From NCBI GenBank assembly GCA_964516805.1, contig CAZEXI010000025.1, positions 1 to 30,091 on the forward strand: a stretch of DNA of 30,091 nucleotides, in the 5' to 3' direction. The position numbers and the translations under genes were made by a program. The stretch comes from CAYSTL01 sp964516805 (GTDB lineage Archaea > Thermoplasmatota > Thermoplasmata > Halarchaeoplasmatales > Halarchaeoplasmataceae). Shown piece by piece: positions 1 to 8,849 of this stretch (positions within the stretch are counted from its first letter, which is position 1; every line of letters begins with the position of its first letter). The notes beneath the pieces are model-generated. The model was given only the letters and a program-made list of their open reading frames with translations, made no database searches and was not told where the DNA came from.

Positions 1-1624
1 CTTTTTCGTTCCCATAAATTATCTTACCATCTTCATCTACCAATGTTATAACATCATTGATGTTTTCAGTTACCCTTCTGTATCTTTTTTCACTTTCCTT
101 TAGTTTATCTTCGATTTCTTTTCTTTCTGAGATATCCTGGCCTGTAACGATGATACCATTAACTGGCTCTTCATCAAGATAATTTATGAATCTACCTTCG
201 AACCAGGTCCAACCATCCTTGGTCTTACCTCTGATCTCAACTCTAAATTCTTCCCCAGGATTCTCTAAAGCCTTGAAAAAGTATTTCTGAGCTTTTTCTC
301 TATCTTCAGGATGAACGAATTCAAATACATTTGATTCGTCGATCTCTTCTGATTCTATTATATTATCCCCTAAAAATGATTTACTTCTGTATACGATATC
401 TCCATTTTTATCGATCACGTTCACGAATTCAGGGATATAATCAAGATATTTCTCCTTTCTTTCTAGTTCTTCTTTAGCATTTTTACGTTCGCTGATGTCC
501 TTGATTATAGCCATGACTGAGTCGGGTTCTCCATTAGCATCTCGGATCAAACCAGCTGACAACTCGACTGGAAATTCGTTACCTTCAGAATCTATAAGTG
601 TATATTTTTTGTCACTTGTTTTTCCTTTCTCTATTGTTTTCTCTATATTTTTTTTAGCTCTATCTCTATCTTCTGGTATTATGAAATCCAAGGCATTTTT
701 TCCCAGCATGTCTTCTTTAGACTCTATTTTATGCATTTCCAAGTCTCTTTCATTACAGTCAATTATGTTACCTTCTAAATCAGTTATAGCTATGGCTTCA
801 GGAGAAGTTTCAACAATTGCTTTATAATATTTTCTACTCTCTTTCAATTCTTCTTCTGCTATTTTTTTCTCAGTAATATCAGTAGCTATTTCCACAGCAC
901 CTATTATTTCACCTGAGTCGTCTCTAACTGGATTTGCTTTTACAAGCCATGATTTAAAATCTGAGGGCCAATAAGCTTGATTTTCAGGAGTTAATTCAGC
1001 CTCTGCAGGTTCACCTTTCCTGATAGATTCTGTAACAGGACAATTATTGCACTCAGCTTTTAGCTTCCAGGCGTGATAACATTTTTTTCCTTCAATATCC
1101 TCGGGAGAAAGGTCAGTTGCATCTCTATAGGCTTTGTTAGCCCAAATTAAATTATGATCTTTATCATGATAAGCGATTATCTCATCAACATTCTCCAAGA
1201 TCAACGATTTTTCATTTTCTGATTTTTGTAAGGCCTTTTTTCTTTTATAGTGTTCATATTCCTGTTTTATAGCATCACTTAGAACCCCATATTGGGCTTT
1301 TGCTTTTCCACCTTTCTGGATGTATCTATTTGCACCAAGGTTCAGAGCCTTTATAGCTACTTCTTCTCTACCCTTGCCAGTAAAAATAATAAAAGGTGTA
1401 TCTTCATTTCTATCTTCCCTTATAGCCTCAAGGAAATCTAATCCATCCAATTTAGGCATCTGATAGTCAGATACAATAACATCAAATTTTTTATCATCAA
1501 GCATTTCGAGTGCTTTTTTTGCTGAAATTGTTGTTTCGATGATAAAATCCTCATTATTCATTTCAAGAAAAATTCTTGTTTGTTTCAGAACATCTTTATC
1601 ATCATCAACTAATAATATATTCAT
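1..1624 (-). CDS. Receiver/multi-PAS sensor protein, C-terminus cut by window edge
   Basis: Signal-transduction protein, probably a soluble sensor histidine kinase or phosphorelay component. Translating the minus strand from the ATG at 1624 gives a CheY-like receiver at residues 1-120: acidic pocket D7-D9, phospho-acceptor D53 in VSDYQMP, K84 in FTGKG and K104 in YIQKGG. Three complete PAS domains and the start of a fourth follow. The first PAS carries a Cys cluster (GKKCYHAW, then CNNCP), which may bind a metal or sense redox. Each PAS ends in the usual D-I-(S/T)-E-(R/K)-K linker. No transmembrane segment is visible in the 541 residues present. The histidine kinase core expected after the PAS array lies beyond base 1, so the output domain is unknown. 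A GTGAG element lies just upstream of the ATG. The N-terminal receiver followed by PAS repeats is common in archaeal signalling proteins. Confidence 0.85.
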   Translation of the reverse strand, partial: MNILLVDDDKDVLKQTRIFLEMNNEDFIIETTISAKKALEMLDDKKFDVIVSDYQMPKLDGLDFLEAIREDRNEDTPFIIFTGKGREEVAIKALNLGANRYIQKGGKAKAQYGVLSDAIKQEYEHYKRKKALQKSENEKSLILENVDEIIAYHDKDHNLIWANKAYRDATDLSPEDIEGKKCYHAWKLKAECNNCPVTESIRKGEPAEAELTPENQAYWPSDFKSWLVKANPVRDDSGEIIGAVEIATDITEKKIAEEELKESRKYYKAIVETSPEAIAITDLEGNIIDCNERDLEMHKIESKEDMLGKNALDFIIPEDRDRAKKNIEKTIEKGKTSDKKYTLIDSEGNEFPVELSAGLIRDANGEPDSVMAIIKDISERKNAKEELERKEKYLDYIPEFVNVIDKNGDIVYRSKSFLGDNIIESEEIDESNVFEFVHPEDREKAQKYFFKALENPGEEFRVEIRGKTKDGWTWFEGRFINYLDEEPVNGIIVTGQDISERKEIEDKLKESEKRYRRVTENINDVITLVDEDGKIIYGNEK

Positions 1625-2149
1625 CTTCTCACTTTTTAAACGAAGGGATATTTTACTTGCATATAACAATCAAATATCATGATATTATATATCAATATTA
1701 TCCTTTCCTTCTTAAATGAATACATTTATAAACTAATCATGAAATACCTTTTACCCTAATCGGGTTTTTAGTCATTTATTACTTTTTAGACATCAATATT
1801 CTCTTAAAGGTTGTCAAAATCACATTATAATGATGATCACTTTTTTCCATTAATAATCAGCATAAATTAGCAAAAAAGTCTATTATTAATTTAAGTATTA
1901 TGATATACTAATTTCATTACAGATGCTTTTATTGCAACAAAATAATCACCATTTTTCATATCCTCCGATAACTCATTACAATTTCTTTTGATGTATTGCC
2001 TTTTTCCTTAATATAATCCTTACATAATGTTATAAACACACCTGTTATTAACAAGCTGTTTATCACCAATAATGAAAATATTTTCACCTTTCATTTCTTA
2101 TCGTCTCTGTTAAAATAATATTATCATAACTAATTTTCTATTTATATAA
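1625..2149. other. AT-rich intergenic region, no gene seen
   Basis: About 525 bp between two minus-strand genes without a convincing ORF or RNA gene. It should contain the promoter of the receiver/PAS gene; candidate TATA stretches lie at about 1660-1693. A perfect 14-bp palindrome, AATATCATGATATT, lies at 1673-1686 inside that promoter region. At 1753-1769 a tiny ACCC/GGGT hairpin is followed by five T on the plus strand, but no plus-strand transcript is evident. The part next to 2149 is T-rich when read on the minus strand and could end the nuclease transcript. Confidence 0.5.
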
Positions 2150-2701
2150 TCAGCTCCAAACACCAAAACTTTCTTTTTGAGCTTCATTCTCGTAAATAAT
2201 ATATTCACCGGCTCTTTCACAGTTACCTTCTCGGTATACTCTAGCTAATCCGTGTTTTACCAATTCTGCTCCTAGATCCGTACCATTTGGTAGTTCTATA
2301 TAAGCTAAATATCTACCATAATAACCTTTTTTACCTTCATTCTCATCGAAGCTCAAATTGACAATATCAGTGATCCATCTTTCAGTAAAGTTCGTTGCTT
2401 TATGACCGTATTTCTTGAGCCAGGTAACATTATCAATCCCTGCCCATTCTTTCGTATCAACATTGGTATGGACCTCTGGAGTATCTATACCCAATATCCT
2501 GACCGTATCTTCTGTACCATTTTCCCATTCGATATTAACGGTATCTCCATCCACAACACCGACAACTTCAACAGTTTTTGTAGAGTAATCACTTTCATCA
2601 GATACTTCTATACATCCTGTAAAAGTGGATAAAATCAAGATTATAGAAATCAAAATGGGTATACAATCTTTCATGGTTGATCGAGATATCTTTCTCTTCA
2701 A
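2150..2701 (-). CDS. Secreted lipoprotein thermonuclease (SNase-like)
   Basis: Probable extracellular nuclease of the staphylococcal nuclease fold, anchored as a lipoprotein. The N-terminus has a basic region, a hydrophobic stretch and a lipobox-like STFTGC, so the Cys would be the lipidated residue. The SNase domain follows with the expected active-site signatures: DGDT for the Ca-binding Asp, VRILGIDTPE for catalytic Arg, Asp and Glu, and GYYGRYLAYI for the second catalytic Arg. It ends in GVWS, close to the usual end of the fold. The longest reading starts at a TTG at 2701; an ATG at 2674 (MKDC) also gives a normal lipoprotein signal, and neither has a clear ribosome site. It lies 12 bp after the upstream surface-protein gene, so co-transcription is likely. 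Possible roles are nutrient scavenging or degradation of extracellular DNA. Confidence 0.88.
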   Translation of the reverse strand: MKRKISRSTMKDCIPILISIILILSTFTGCIEVSDESDYSTKTVEVVGVVDGDTVNIEWENGTEDTVRILGIDTPEVHTNVDTKEWAGIDNVTWLKKYGHKATNFTERWITDIVNLSFDENEGKKGYYGRYLAYIELPNGTDLGAELVKHGLARVYREGNCERAGEYIIYENEAQKESFGVWS

Positions 2702-2713
2702 ATTAGAATGTTT

Positions 2714-3676
2714 TCATTCACTTCGCTGTACTCTGTGTTTGGTCCTGTATAATACCACAGCAAGTAGACCTAAAATAAAAATTACGTATAAAAATCCAAA
2801 ATCACCTTCAGCAGTATCATCAGGTTCCTTAACAGTTATCATCCTATGGAGCTCTTCGATTTTATTATTTCCATCCGTAGCATTAAGGTAAATAGAATAT
2901 TTACCTGCTTTATCAAAACCTAATTTGTCAAGAGAATACGTTCTGTTGATCTCTATTGATTCACCCTTATCAAGTTCGTATTCATCAATAGACATATCAT
3001 TTATCATAATTTTTACGGTAGTATTGGTATTACCTGTATTTTCTAATGTTGCATAAAAGTTAAGATCATCTTCCAAAGTTATATTTTTAGGTTTGATCAC
3101 AAAATCATTTACATTGAAATTTTCCTTTTCTTCAACGACGTTAACGGTGAGATTAGACCTAGTGTAACCTACCTGAGCGGGTATAGAACCGTTGAATTTA
3201 ACATAATAAGAACCAGTTACCAAACCACTTGTATCGAAACAGGTTTTCAATGTACTATTTTCTAATTTAGGTTTCTTATCAGCTAGTACTAAATTATATT
3301 TTGGAGATACAAGTTTTACACTAGCAGTGTAATTATCCTCACTGGTGAGATTGCTAGTGATATCTTCTGGATAGTCTTCATCTATCCTCACCTCATAAGA
3401 AACATTTATCTTGTTATTTATCTTAACAAACCTGGGTACATCTTTATTAATTAACTCCAACTCAGCAATATAAAATTTATCAGACCAGTGATCGTCAGGC
3501 CATGGATATCCGTCGTTTTGAGTTTTATTGTAATCACTCATGTTTCTGTACATCTCTTCCGAGTTGATATCATCGATCATAAATGGATCATGTTTATCTT
3601 CGGATGTAGCGGTACTACTGACAAATATAGAAATAGTCAAAACTAGTAATAAAGCAATAACTGTAAATTTATTCAT
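2714..3676 (-). CDS. Membrane-anchored surface protein with CARDB/Ig-like domains
   Basis: No enzymatic function recognised. A signal peptide (MNKFTVIALLLVLTISIF) precedes a beta-rich, Asn-rich ectodomain with many N-x-S/T sequons. A single transmembrane helix near the C-terminus (FGFLYVIFILGLLAVVLY) ends in a short basic tail. The second half of the ectodomain resembles a CARDB-type adhesion module, with a spaced LENTGNTN segment and the closing pattern KAGKYSIYLNATDG. The domain assignment rests on pattern only. The start at 3676 was preferred over the ATG at 3691 because GGTGA at 3685-3689 lies 8 nt upstream of it. Likely an exported structural or adhesive protein, co-transcribed with the downstream nuclease. 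Confidence 0.75.
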   Translation of the reverse strand: MNKFTVIALLLVLTISIFVSSTATSEDKHDPFMIDDINSEEMYRNMSDYNKTQNDGYPWPDDHWSDKFYIAELELINKDVPRFVKINNKINVSYEVRIDEDYPEDITSNLTSEDNYTASVKLVSPKYNLVLADKKPKLENSTLKTCFDTSGLVTGSYYVKFNGSIPAQVGYTRSNLTVNVVEEKENFNVNDFVIKPKNITLEDDLNFYATLENTGNTNTTVKIMINDMSIDEYELDKGESIEINRTYSLDKLGFDKAGKYSIYLNATDGNNKIEELHRMITVKEPDDTAEGDFGFLYVIFILGLLAVVLYRTKHRVQRSE

Positions 3677-3757
3677 TGTTTTTCTCACCATAAGGTTATT
3701 CTAAATCAAAGTTATATATTTTTCTATGAATCTAGGAAACTTAACAATTGGATTTTT

Positions 3758-5035
3758 TCATCTTTTTCTGTATTTGTATATGGCTATTATCGAGATACTT
3801 ATCATAGATGTTATAATCCCGAATCCAGGAGTGTTACCATTGTTATCTTTATCCTTTGTATCGGATAAACCGAAAGCATAAAGGTATCCATCTTCTGAAC
3901 CGATATACACTGTACCATCTTGACCTATCACTGGCGATGCTCTTATCCTAGCACCTGTCTCATATTTCCATTTTAGAGTACCGTTAGGATTAACTGCATA
4001 GAATGTATTATCGTAAGACCCAAAATAGATCGTTCCATCTCCACTTATTGCAGGAGAAGAATGTATGGATCCATCTGTTTTAAATTTCCAATTCAAAGTC
4101 CCGTCAGGATTTAAAGAATAAAGATAATTATCGTAACAACCGAAATAGATCATCCCATTTTCTCCTATAGCTGGTGAAGATCTAATATTCCCTTCTGTAG
4201 TAAAGTTCCATTGTTCACTACCATTTTCATCGAGAGCGTATAATCTGTTCGAATCAGTACCAAAATACACTATACCATCTTCATCTATGGCTGGAGAAGA
4301 ATGAACACCTTCTCTTGTGTGAAAATTCCAACTTTTATTACCATTTGGATCGTATTTTATCAATCCATTTCTTATATCAGAATCATAGACTCCGAAATAA
4401 ATATCTCCATCAAAACCTATAGCAGGGGATGTTGCATCACCTATACAAATTGTTCTACTTGTAATGACGTCGGTGGAGTTCAATACAAATATCCTTACAG
4501 AATTTTTTGTCAGTATACAGATCGATCCCTCGCTATCTACTACTGGTGATGTGCCTGTACCTCCAAGATTTGAACTAGCCACCTTTGTACCATTTTGATA
4601 AAGAACATGTAATTTTCCACTTGTCATATATATACGTCCGTAGTCTCCTATCGCCGGAGTAGTTCCTATATTTCTGTCGGTATCGTACTCCCAGTGTTTA
4701 TTTCCATCAGAATCCAGTGAATATAGTTTACCTTTTTCGTCTCCAAAATAGATTGTTCCATAATTACCTACAGCAGCTGAAGAATCTATTTCAGAACCTG
4801 CATTAAACTTCCATTTCAATTCACCATTTAATTGGCTAGTATTATAAGGACTTCTTCCAGTATGTCTTGTGTTTCCACCAAACATTGGCCAGGAACTTTT
4901 CGAATTACTAATTGCTCTACTATTTTCTGGTATTACTGATAAAGCTCCTATTGAAAAACTAAGTAAAAGAGTAAAAGCGATAATTGCGCAGGTTATTTTG
5001 TTATTTATAATATTATCCCGTCCTTTTTGACTCAT
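3758..5035 (-). CDS. Eight-bladed PQQ-type beta-propeller surface protein with PGF-CTERM-like signal
   Basis: Secreted beta-propeller protein. An N-terminal signal (ITCAIIAFTLLLSFSIGALS) is followed by a W-P-M-F-G-G-N-x-R-H-T-G motif typical of PQQ-like/BamB-type propellers. I count eight blades, each with the pattern S-P-A-I-x-x-D-G-x-I-Y-F-G, a short loop, L-Y-A-L-x-P-N-G and a closing W-K-F strand. Near residue 403 comes T-P-G-F-G, then a hydrophobic helix and a basic end (YKYRKR). That is the tripartite layout of PGF-CTERM signals processed by archaeosortase A in Euryarchaeota, which would replace the helix with a lipid. No catalytic residues are recognised; related propellers act as scaffolds. 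No strong ribosome site precedes the ATG. The gene is 66 bp from its downstream and 28 bp from its upstream neighbour, consistent with a surface-gene operon. Confidence 0.82.
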   Translation of the reverse strand: MSQKGRDNIINNKITCAIIAFTLLLSFSIGALSVIPENSRAISNSKSSWPMFGGNTRHTGRSPYNTSQLNGELKWKFNAGSEIDSSAAVGNYGTIYFGDEKGKLYSLDSDGNKHWEYDTDRNIGTTPAIGDYGRIYMTSGKLHVLYQNGTKVASSNLGGTGTSPVVDSEGSICILTKNSVRIFVLNSTDVITSRTICIGDATSPAIGFDGDIYFGVYDSDIRNGLIKYDPNGNKSWNFHTREGVHSSPAIDEDGIVYFGTDSNRLYALDENGSEQWNFTTEGNIRSSPAIGENGMIYFGCYDNYLYSLNPDGTLNWKFKTDGSIHSSPAISGDGTIYFGSYDNTFYAVNPNGTLKWKYETGARIRASPVIGQDGTVYIGSEDGYLYAFGLSDTKDKDNNGNTPGFGIITSMISISIIAIYKYRKR

Positions 5036-5063
5036 ATGTTTTTTACGTTTTTTCTAATAAAGA

Positions 5064-5765
5064 CTATCTATTTTTAATAATTTTCCTAGCTGGTATTGCC
5101 ATCAATAATAGATCGATGATCAAGAATAACCACCAAAATTTATCTAGAGTTCTAAGTATCTTCAAAGACATAGTTTCTTCAGCTGATGCTCTATCTAATA
5201 CAACATCTCCTTCATCTAAAATCAATCTATCACCATCAAATGTAAAAGAATAACGCCGTGTATCAAGCTCTTTTTCATTGGGCTTGAGCTCGTATTCAAA
5301 CCATTTTGTTTCTTTAGAATCTTCTTTGTACTCCGTCATAAAAGTTCGTTTTAAAGAACCATTTCTGTAAAAAACGAAAGTTGCTTCAATATCAGATGAA
5401 TATTCATCTGACAATGACACATTTGCTTCCCATTTACCTATCAGCTTTTCTCTATCTGATCTATCATCGATGGTAGAAAGATAAAGTGTTGACGTAATTA
5501 TTAGTATCGCTATAATGCCTAGTACGATCAATAGAAATTTAGGTTTTTTAAAGAAATAATCCCTTGTCTCTTTTTCTGGTACATCATCAAAAAGGGTATC
5601 TTTTGGATAACTATCATCTGCCTTTTCTAAATCTTTTTTATCATCACTTTTTTGAATATTATAATCTTTGGAGGTGTTTTCATTTTGTTTATCGAAATTT
5701 CGACCACAGTTATCACAGAAATCTGCACCCTCTTCTAAATCCTTATCACAATAAGGGCATTTCAT
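5064..5765 (-). CDS. Zinc-ribbon membrane protein with lipocalin-like ectodomain
   Basis: The protein begins with a double CxxC zinc ribbon (C3, C6, C17, C20), then a charged linker, a transmembrane helix (FLLIVLGIIAILIITSTLY), an exposed beta-rich domain opening with K-L-I-G-K-W-E-A, and a final helix after an F-W-W motif with a short basic tail. The GKWEA opening followed by F-Y-R-N-G-S and an S-F-T-F-D-G-D-R-L strand resembles lipocalin-like/DUF5640-type domains. The ribbon should face the cytoplasm. The start at 5765 is supported by GGTGAT at 5773-5778, 7 nt upstream, rather than the GTG at 5783. Function unknown; a membrane sensor or assembly factor for the neighbouring surface proteins is speculation. 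Confidence 0.75.
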   Translation of the reverse strand: MKCPYCDKDLEEGADFCDNCGRNFDKQNENTSKDYNIQKSDDKKDLEKADDSYPKDTLFDDVPEKETRDYFFKKPKFLLIVLGIIAILIITSTLYLSTIDDRSDREKLIGKWEANVSLSDEYSSDIEATFVFYRNGSLKRTFMTEYKEDSKETKWFEYELKPNEKELDTRRYSFTFDGDRLILDEGDVVLDRASAEETMSLKILRTLDKFWWLFLIIDLLLMAIPARKIIKNR

Positions 5766-5949
5766 TAAAGTTATCACCAGCACTGTATTCTTTTTTTAAT
5801 ATAAAAAACCTAGGTTAGATGAAAATATCGTTTTAATTTATAGTCTTAATTTTCTATATTTCATGTATAAATTTTATGTATAATCATTTTTTTTATGGTT
5901 AGGTTGTACAAAAATAAAAAAAAGATTTTTGATTAAATTTTTTTTTTCT

Positions 5950-7431
5950 CTATTGGTTACTTGATTCGTATTCTTCGTTCGGTGGTGGAACTTCTCTATC
6001 TATGGATTCATCTTCTTTTCTTTGGTCATCTGTTTTCTGATATTTTTCCTGGTTTTGTGGTGGAGGCCCTTCGTATCTATTCTGTTCATATTCCATCGGC
6101 TCTCTTTGCCTGTACTGTTGTTCAGTAGGTCTGCTTTTCTTTTTATAAACGAGAGCTATAACAGCTACAGCTCCTATTATCACCGCTAACATGATCCACC
6201 AATATTCTGAAAGAAAACTGGATTCAGATTCTGCACCTACTATCTCAACGGAAGTCTGGTCTTCTCCATAATTTAATTCCATTTTGTCTCCAGTTACTGT
6301 TATATTTACGTTATATTCACCTTTCAATGGATCGGGATCAGTACTAAATATATGTTCATTAGCTTTTGAGAAAAGTACCTTGGCAGGATCTATTTCCTGA
6401 GGTGTTGGTAGACCTTTTTCCTGAACTAACACGTAAGCGTTTTGATCACCAACTTTTACAGGTAATGTTCCTTGTTTATTTCCAACAGAGAAAGTTGCTG
6501 TTTCATTTTCTATTTTTGTATTTGCTGGTACTGTGAAATTATGCACTTTTCTTCCACTTACATAAACGCTCTCTTCTACTGCTTCATCACCAGTATTGTT
6601 TGCATTAAATTTGATAGTGACTTCATCACCGACATTTGAATAGAAATTCTTTTCTAAATTTGTAACTTTGATATCAGTCTGCATCTGTGATTGATTAACT
6701 ACTGATACAGTCCAACTTTCATCGCCAAGTTTTATCTCATGTGTTCCCATTTCATTGAATGTTGGGGCCAAAGCAGGATCCATTTCGTCTCCTAAAGGAC
6801 TTAAGATCTTCATACCTTCTCCTTTAACAGTATATTCCTTTATCTTCTCTCCATCAATGGTTAAATTAACAGAATCCTCTTCAGTACCAAAGTTATTCAA
6901 TTTTGCTGTTATCTGTACTGATGAACCTGGTGTGATGATAGAAGGAGACACTCTAAGACTCTTAACAACTATACCATCTTCACCTTCTGCAAATGGCTTA
7001 GCCCAGTTATATATTTGATCACGTACGTCTAGGTTTCTACCGATATAATATCTTTTATCAAATGTTTCTGCATCAGCACTACTAACCTGATCAGATATGA
7101 GACCTTCTAAAGTTCGACCATCAGGTCTTCGAACATCTATCGTAAATGATTGGGTCGTTTTATTTGATGGATCTATGATATCTCCATCTAAATTGATTTT
7201 TATATCTTCGGGAGGTACATCATAGTCCATACTGTAATTACAATTATAATCGTAGATATGAATATTAGTCGTCTCACCTATAGACCTATGATCAACAAGC
7301 TCTGGTTTAAGTGATTCATCTTTTGCAACTGATTCATCTGAAGCTCTCACGTTTGAACTGATCACTGGAGATACCAATCCTATGGTTAGAAAACAGATCA
7401 CCAATATAACTACTATATTTTCGTATTTCAT
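5950..7431 (-). CDS. CARDB-type surface protein with single membrane anchor and charged cytoplasmic tail
   Basis: Exported protein of unknown function. It has a signal peptide (IVVILVICFLTIGLVSPVIS), a long ectodomain and a C-terminal transmembrane helix introduced by S-E-Y-W-W. The cytoplasmic tail is about 75 residues of Pro/Gln/Glu/Arg-rich low complexity. Two CARDB-like modules are visible: one with LRVSPSIITPGSSVQI and LNNFGTEEDSVNLTIDGEKI, the next with FNANNTGDEAVEESVYVSGR. Such modules are usually adhesive or spacer domains. The ATG at 7431 is chosen over the GTG at 7443 because GGGTG at 7441-7445 is well spaced for it. A TATA box lies at 7472-7482. The gene heads the minus-strand surface cluster and is divergent from the AttH-like gene. 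Confidence 0.78.
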   Translation of the reverse strand: MKYENIVVILVICFLTIGLVSPVISSNVRASDESVAKDESLKPELVDHRSIGETTNIHIYDYNCNYSMDYDVPPEDIKINLDGDIIDPSNKTTQSFTIDVRRPDGRTLEGLISDQVSSADAETFDKRYYIGRNLDVRDQIYNWAKPFAEGEDGIVVKSLRVSPSIITPGSSVQITAKLNNFGTEEDSVNLTIDGEKIKEYTVKGEGMKILSPLGDEMDPALAPTFNEMGTHEIKLGDESWTVSVVNQSQMQTDIKVTNLEKNFYSNVGDEVTIKFNANNTGDEAVEESVYVSGRKVHNFTVPANTKIENETATFSVGNKQGTLPVKVGDQNAYVLVQEKGLPTPQEIDPAKVLFSKANEHIFSTDPDPLKGEYNVNITVTGDKMELNYGEDQTSVEIVGAESESSFLSEYWWIMLAVIIGAVAVIALVYKKKSRPTEQQYRQREPMEYEQNRYEGPPPQNQEKYQKTDDQRKEDESIDREVPPPNEEYESSNQ

Positions 7432-7471
7432 ATTTATATGCACCCTTTTGGAATCTTAATACATATAAATT

Positions 7472-7482
7472 ATATATATTTA
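7472..7482 (-). promoter_or_regulatory. TATA box for the surface-protein gene at 7431
   Basis: On the minus strand the sequence reads AAATATATA within a TTAAATATATATAATTTATA tract. It would place transcription start at roughly 7448-7455, giving a leader of about 20 nt that contains the GGGTG ribosome site. Assigned by sequence and spacing only. Confidence 0.5.
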
Positions 7483-7600
7483 ACCCCTTTAAATCAAATG
7501 GGTATAATAACTTCACTATCACAATATACTTGGTCTCTGTTAAGAAAAATATCTAAAAAACAACCACAAATTATTTACAGCACATGTGGTTCAAAACATA

Positions 7601-8716
7601 ATGTCCAATCCATCTTCTTCTAAACAAGGTTTAAAGTACGATAATATGTGGGTCCTTAAAACAGACAATATGATCGAGGACCTGTCTTGGTATTGGTGGT
7701 GGTGGATTTTTTTTATCAAGAATCCAGATAATCCATCTAGACCAAAACAGCTGATGATTTTATGGTCTACAAAGTACACTGATTATATCAAAGTTAACGA
7801 TAAAAAATGGGGTGTAGATAAATTACCAACCTGGGATGACGACACTTTAGAATTCAACGGTATGACTGCAGCATGGTTCTTTGATGGAAAAAAGATGTAT
7901 GATCCGATAGTACTCGATGATATGGACTTTGAAGTAACAAATGAAGGAGATGAAGGAGAGCTAAAACCACTTACTGAAGATAAAGATTACAGGTTTTACG
8001 GGTCTCCAGAAAAGTATTTCGTAAATATAAAAGATGAAAAGAATGACATAGAACTTGAGATGACACCTTGGAACGATTACCTACAAAAACACCGATTTAG
8101 TGAAGAGGAATATATAAGGGATTACAGCTACAATATAATGAAGATCTACGGAATGAAGATGAACGGTAAGATAGATCAAAAACCAGTACAAGGTTCAGGA
8201 TATTTCCAACGGGTACAGGTGAACGCACCTGCAACTCCTTGGTACTGGGGTCTAGTACACTGTCAGGATGGTAGTTTCATACATTATTTCAATCCGTTCA
8301 TAGGTCCTCAAATGTTTAGATCAAAGAAGAAATCGACCTCTAGATTGGCCTGGGGAGACATACGATTATCAAGGTCTATTCGTTTCTACCATAGGCCGAC
8401 GGATAGAGAGTTCAATTTCAGTACAAGTGATATAAAGGTCACACGTCAGAATAATGGTGGACTTCCTAACTTTATTGTTAAAGGGGAAGATAAACACAAA
8501 GAGATATATATTAAGCTTTCAGCATACTCAAGAGCATACTGGAAGTTCAAGCAAAAACGAAAACTATTGATGAAGAATGTTTTCTTCTACAATGAATATC
8601 CAGCCAATTTAGTCGACTTCAAATTTAGATTGAAGGACAATTCTTTGATTGTAGAAAAATCAGATTTGGGTAGGACTTACAGTAATTTTGAACATTCTTG
8701 GGGAAAACTCTTCTAA
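7601..8716 (+). CDS. AttH/CrtC-like double-lipocalin-fold protein
   Basis: Cytoplasmic protein of about 371 residues with no signal peptide. It resembles the AttH/CrtC (carotenoid hydratase-like) superfamily. Supporting patterns are a Trp-rich first strand (SWYWWWWIFF) and a central segment at about residues 198-233 with G-S-G-Y-F-Q-R-V-Q, then P-A-T-P-W-Y-W-G and D-G-S-F-I-H-Y-F. In that family these correspond to the entry to the second barrel. Members include hydratases and other small-molecule enzymes, so the reaction cannot be named. No carotenoid genes are nearby. The start is uncertain: the ATG at 7601 is preferred, but a GTG at 7586 is in frame. No good ribosome site is present and the message may be leaderless or nearly so. 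Seven T directly follow the stop codon, so the gene may be monocistronic. Confidence 0.55.
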   Translation: MSNPSSSKQGLKYDNMWVLKTDNMIEDLSWYWWWWIFFIKNPDNPSRPKQLMILWSTKYTDYIKVNDKKWGVDKLPTWDDDTLEFNGMTAAWFFDGKKMYDPIVLDDMDFEVTNEGDEGELKPLTEDKDYRFYGSPEKYFVNIKDEKNDIELEMTPWNDYLQKHRFSEEEYIRDYSYNIMKIYGMKMNGKIDQKPVQGSGYFQRVQVNAPATPWYWGLVHCQDGSFIHYFNPFIGPQMFRSKKKSTSRLAWGDIRLSRSIRFYHRPTDREFNFSTSDIKVTRQNNGGLPNFIVKGEDKHKEIYIKLSAYSRAYWKFKQKRKLLMKNVFFYNEYPANLVDFKFRLKDNSLIVEKSDLGRTYSNFEHSWGKLF

Positions 8717-8723
8717 TTTTTTT
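8717..8723 (+). terminator. Oligo-T terminator after the AttH-like gene
   Basis: Seven consecutive T directly after the TAA stop, the usual form of archaeal intrinsic termination without a required hairpin. Confidence 0.5.
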
Positions 8724-8849
8724 AATTTCACGTTGATATCAACATTGGTCAAAATTATTATCAATTATCTAATGCTTCAATTTGATTTAATTTTTATTAA
8801 AAAACTTTATTAATTAATATTCAATTAAGAACTAAGAGAGGTCGATAAT

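Noticed and set aside
495..827. Plus-strand ORF of 110 codons
   Set aside because: It lies antisense to the PAS region of the receiver/PAS protein, is Ser-rich and has no family resemblance.
1753..1769. Mini-hairpin ACCC/GGGT followed by five T (plus strand)
   Set aside because: The stem is 4 pairs and no plus-strand gene lies upstream to terminate.
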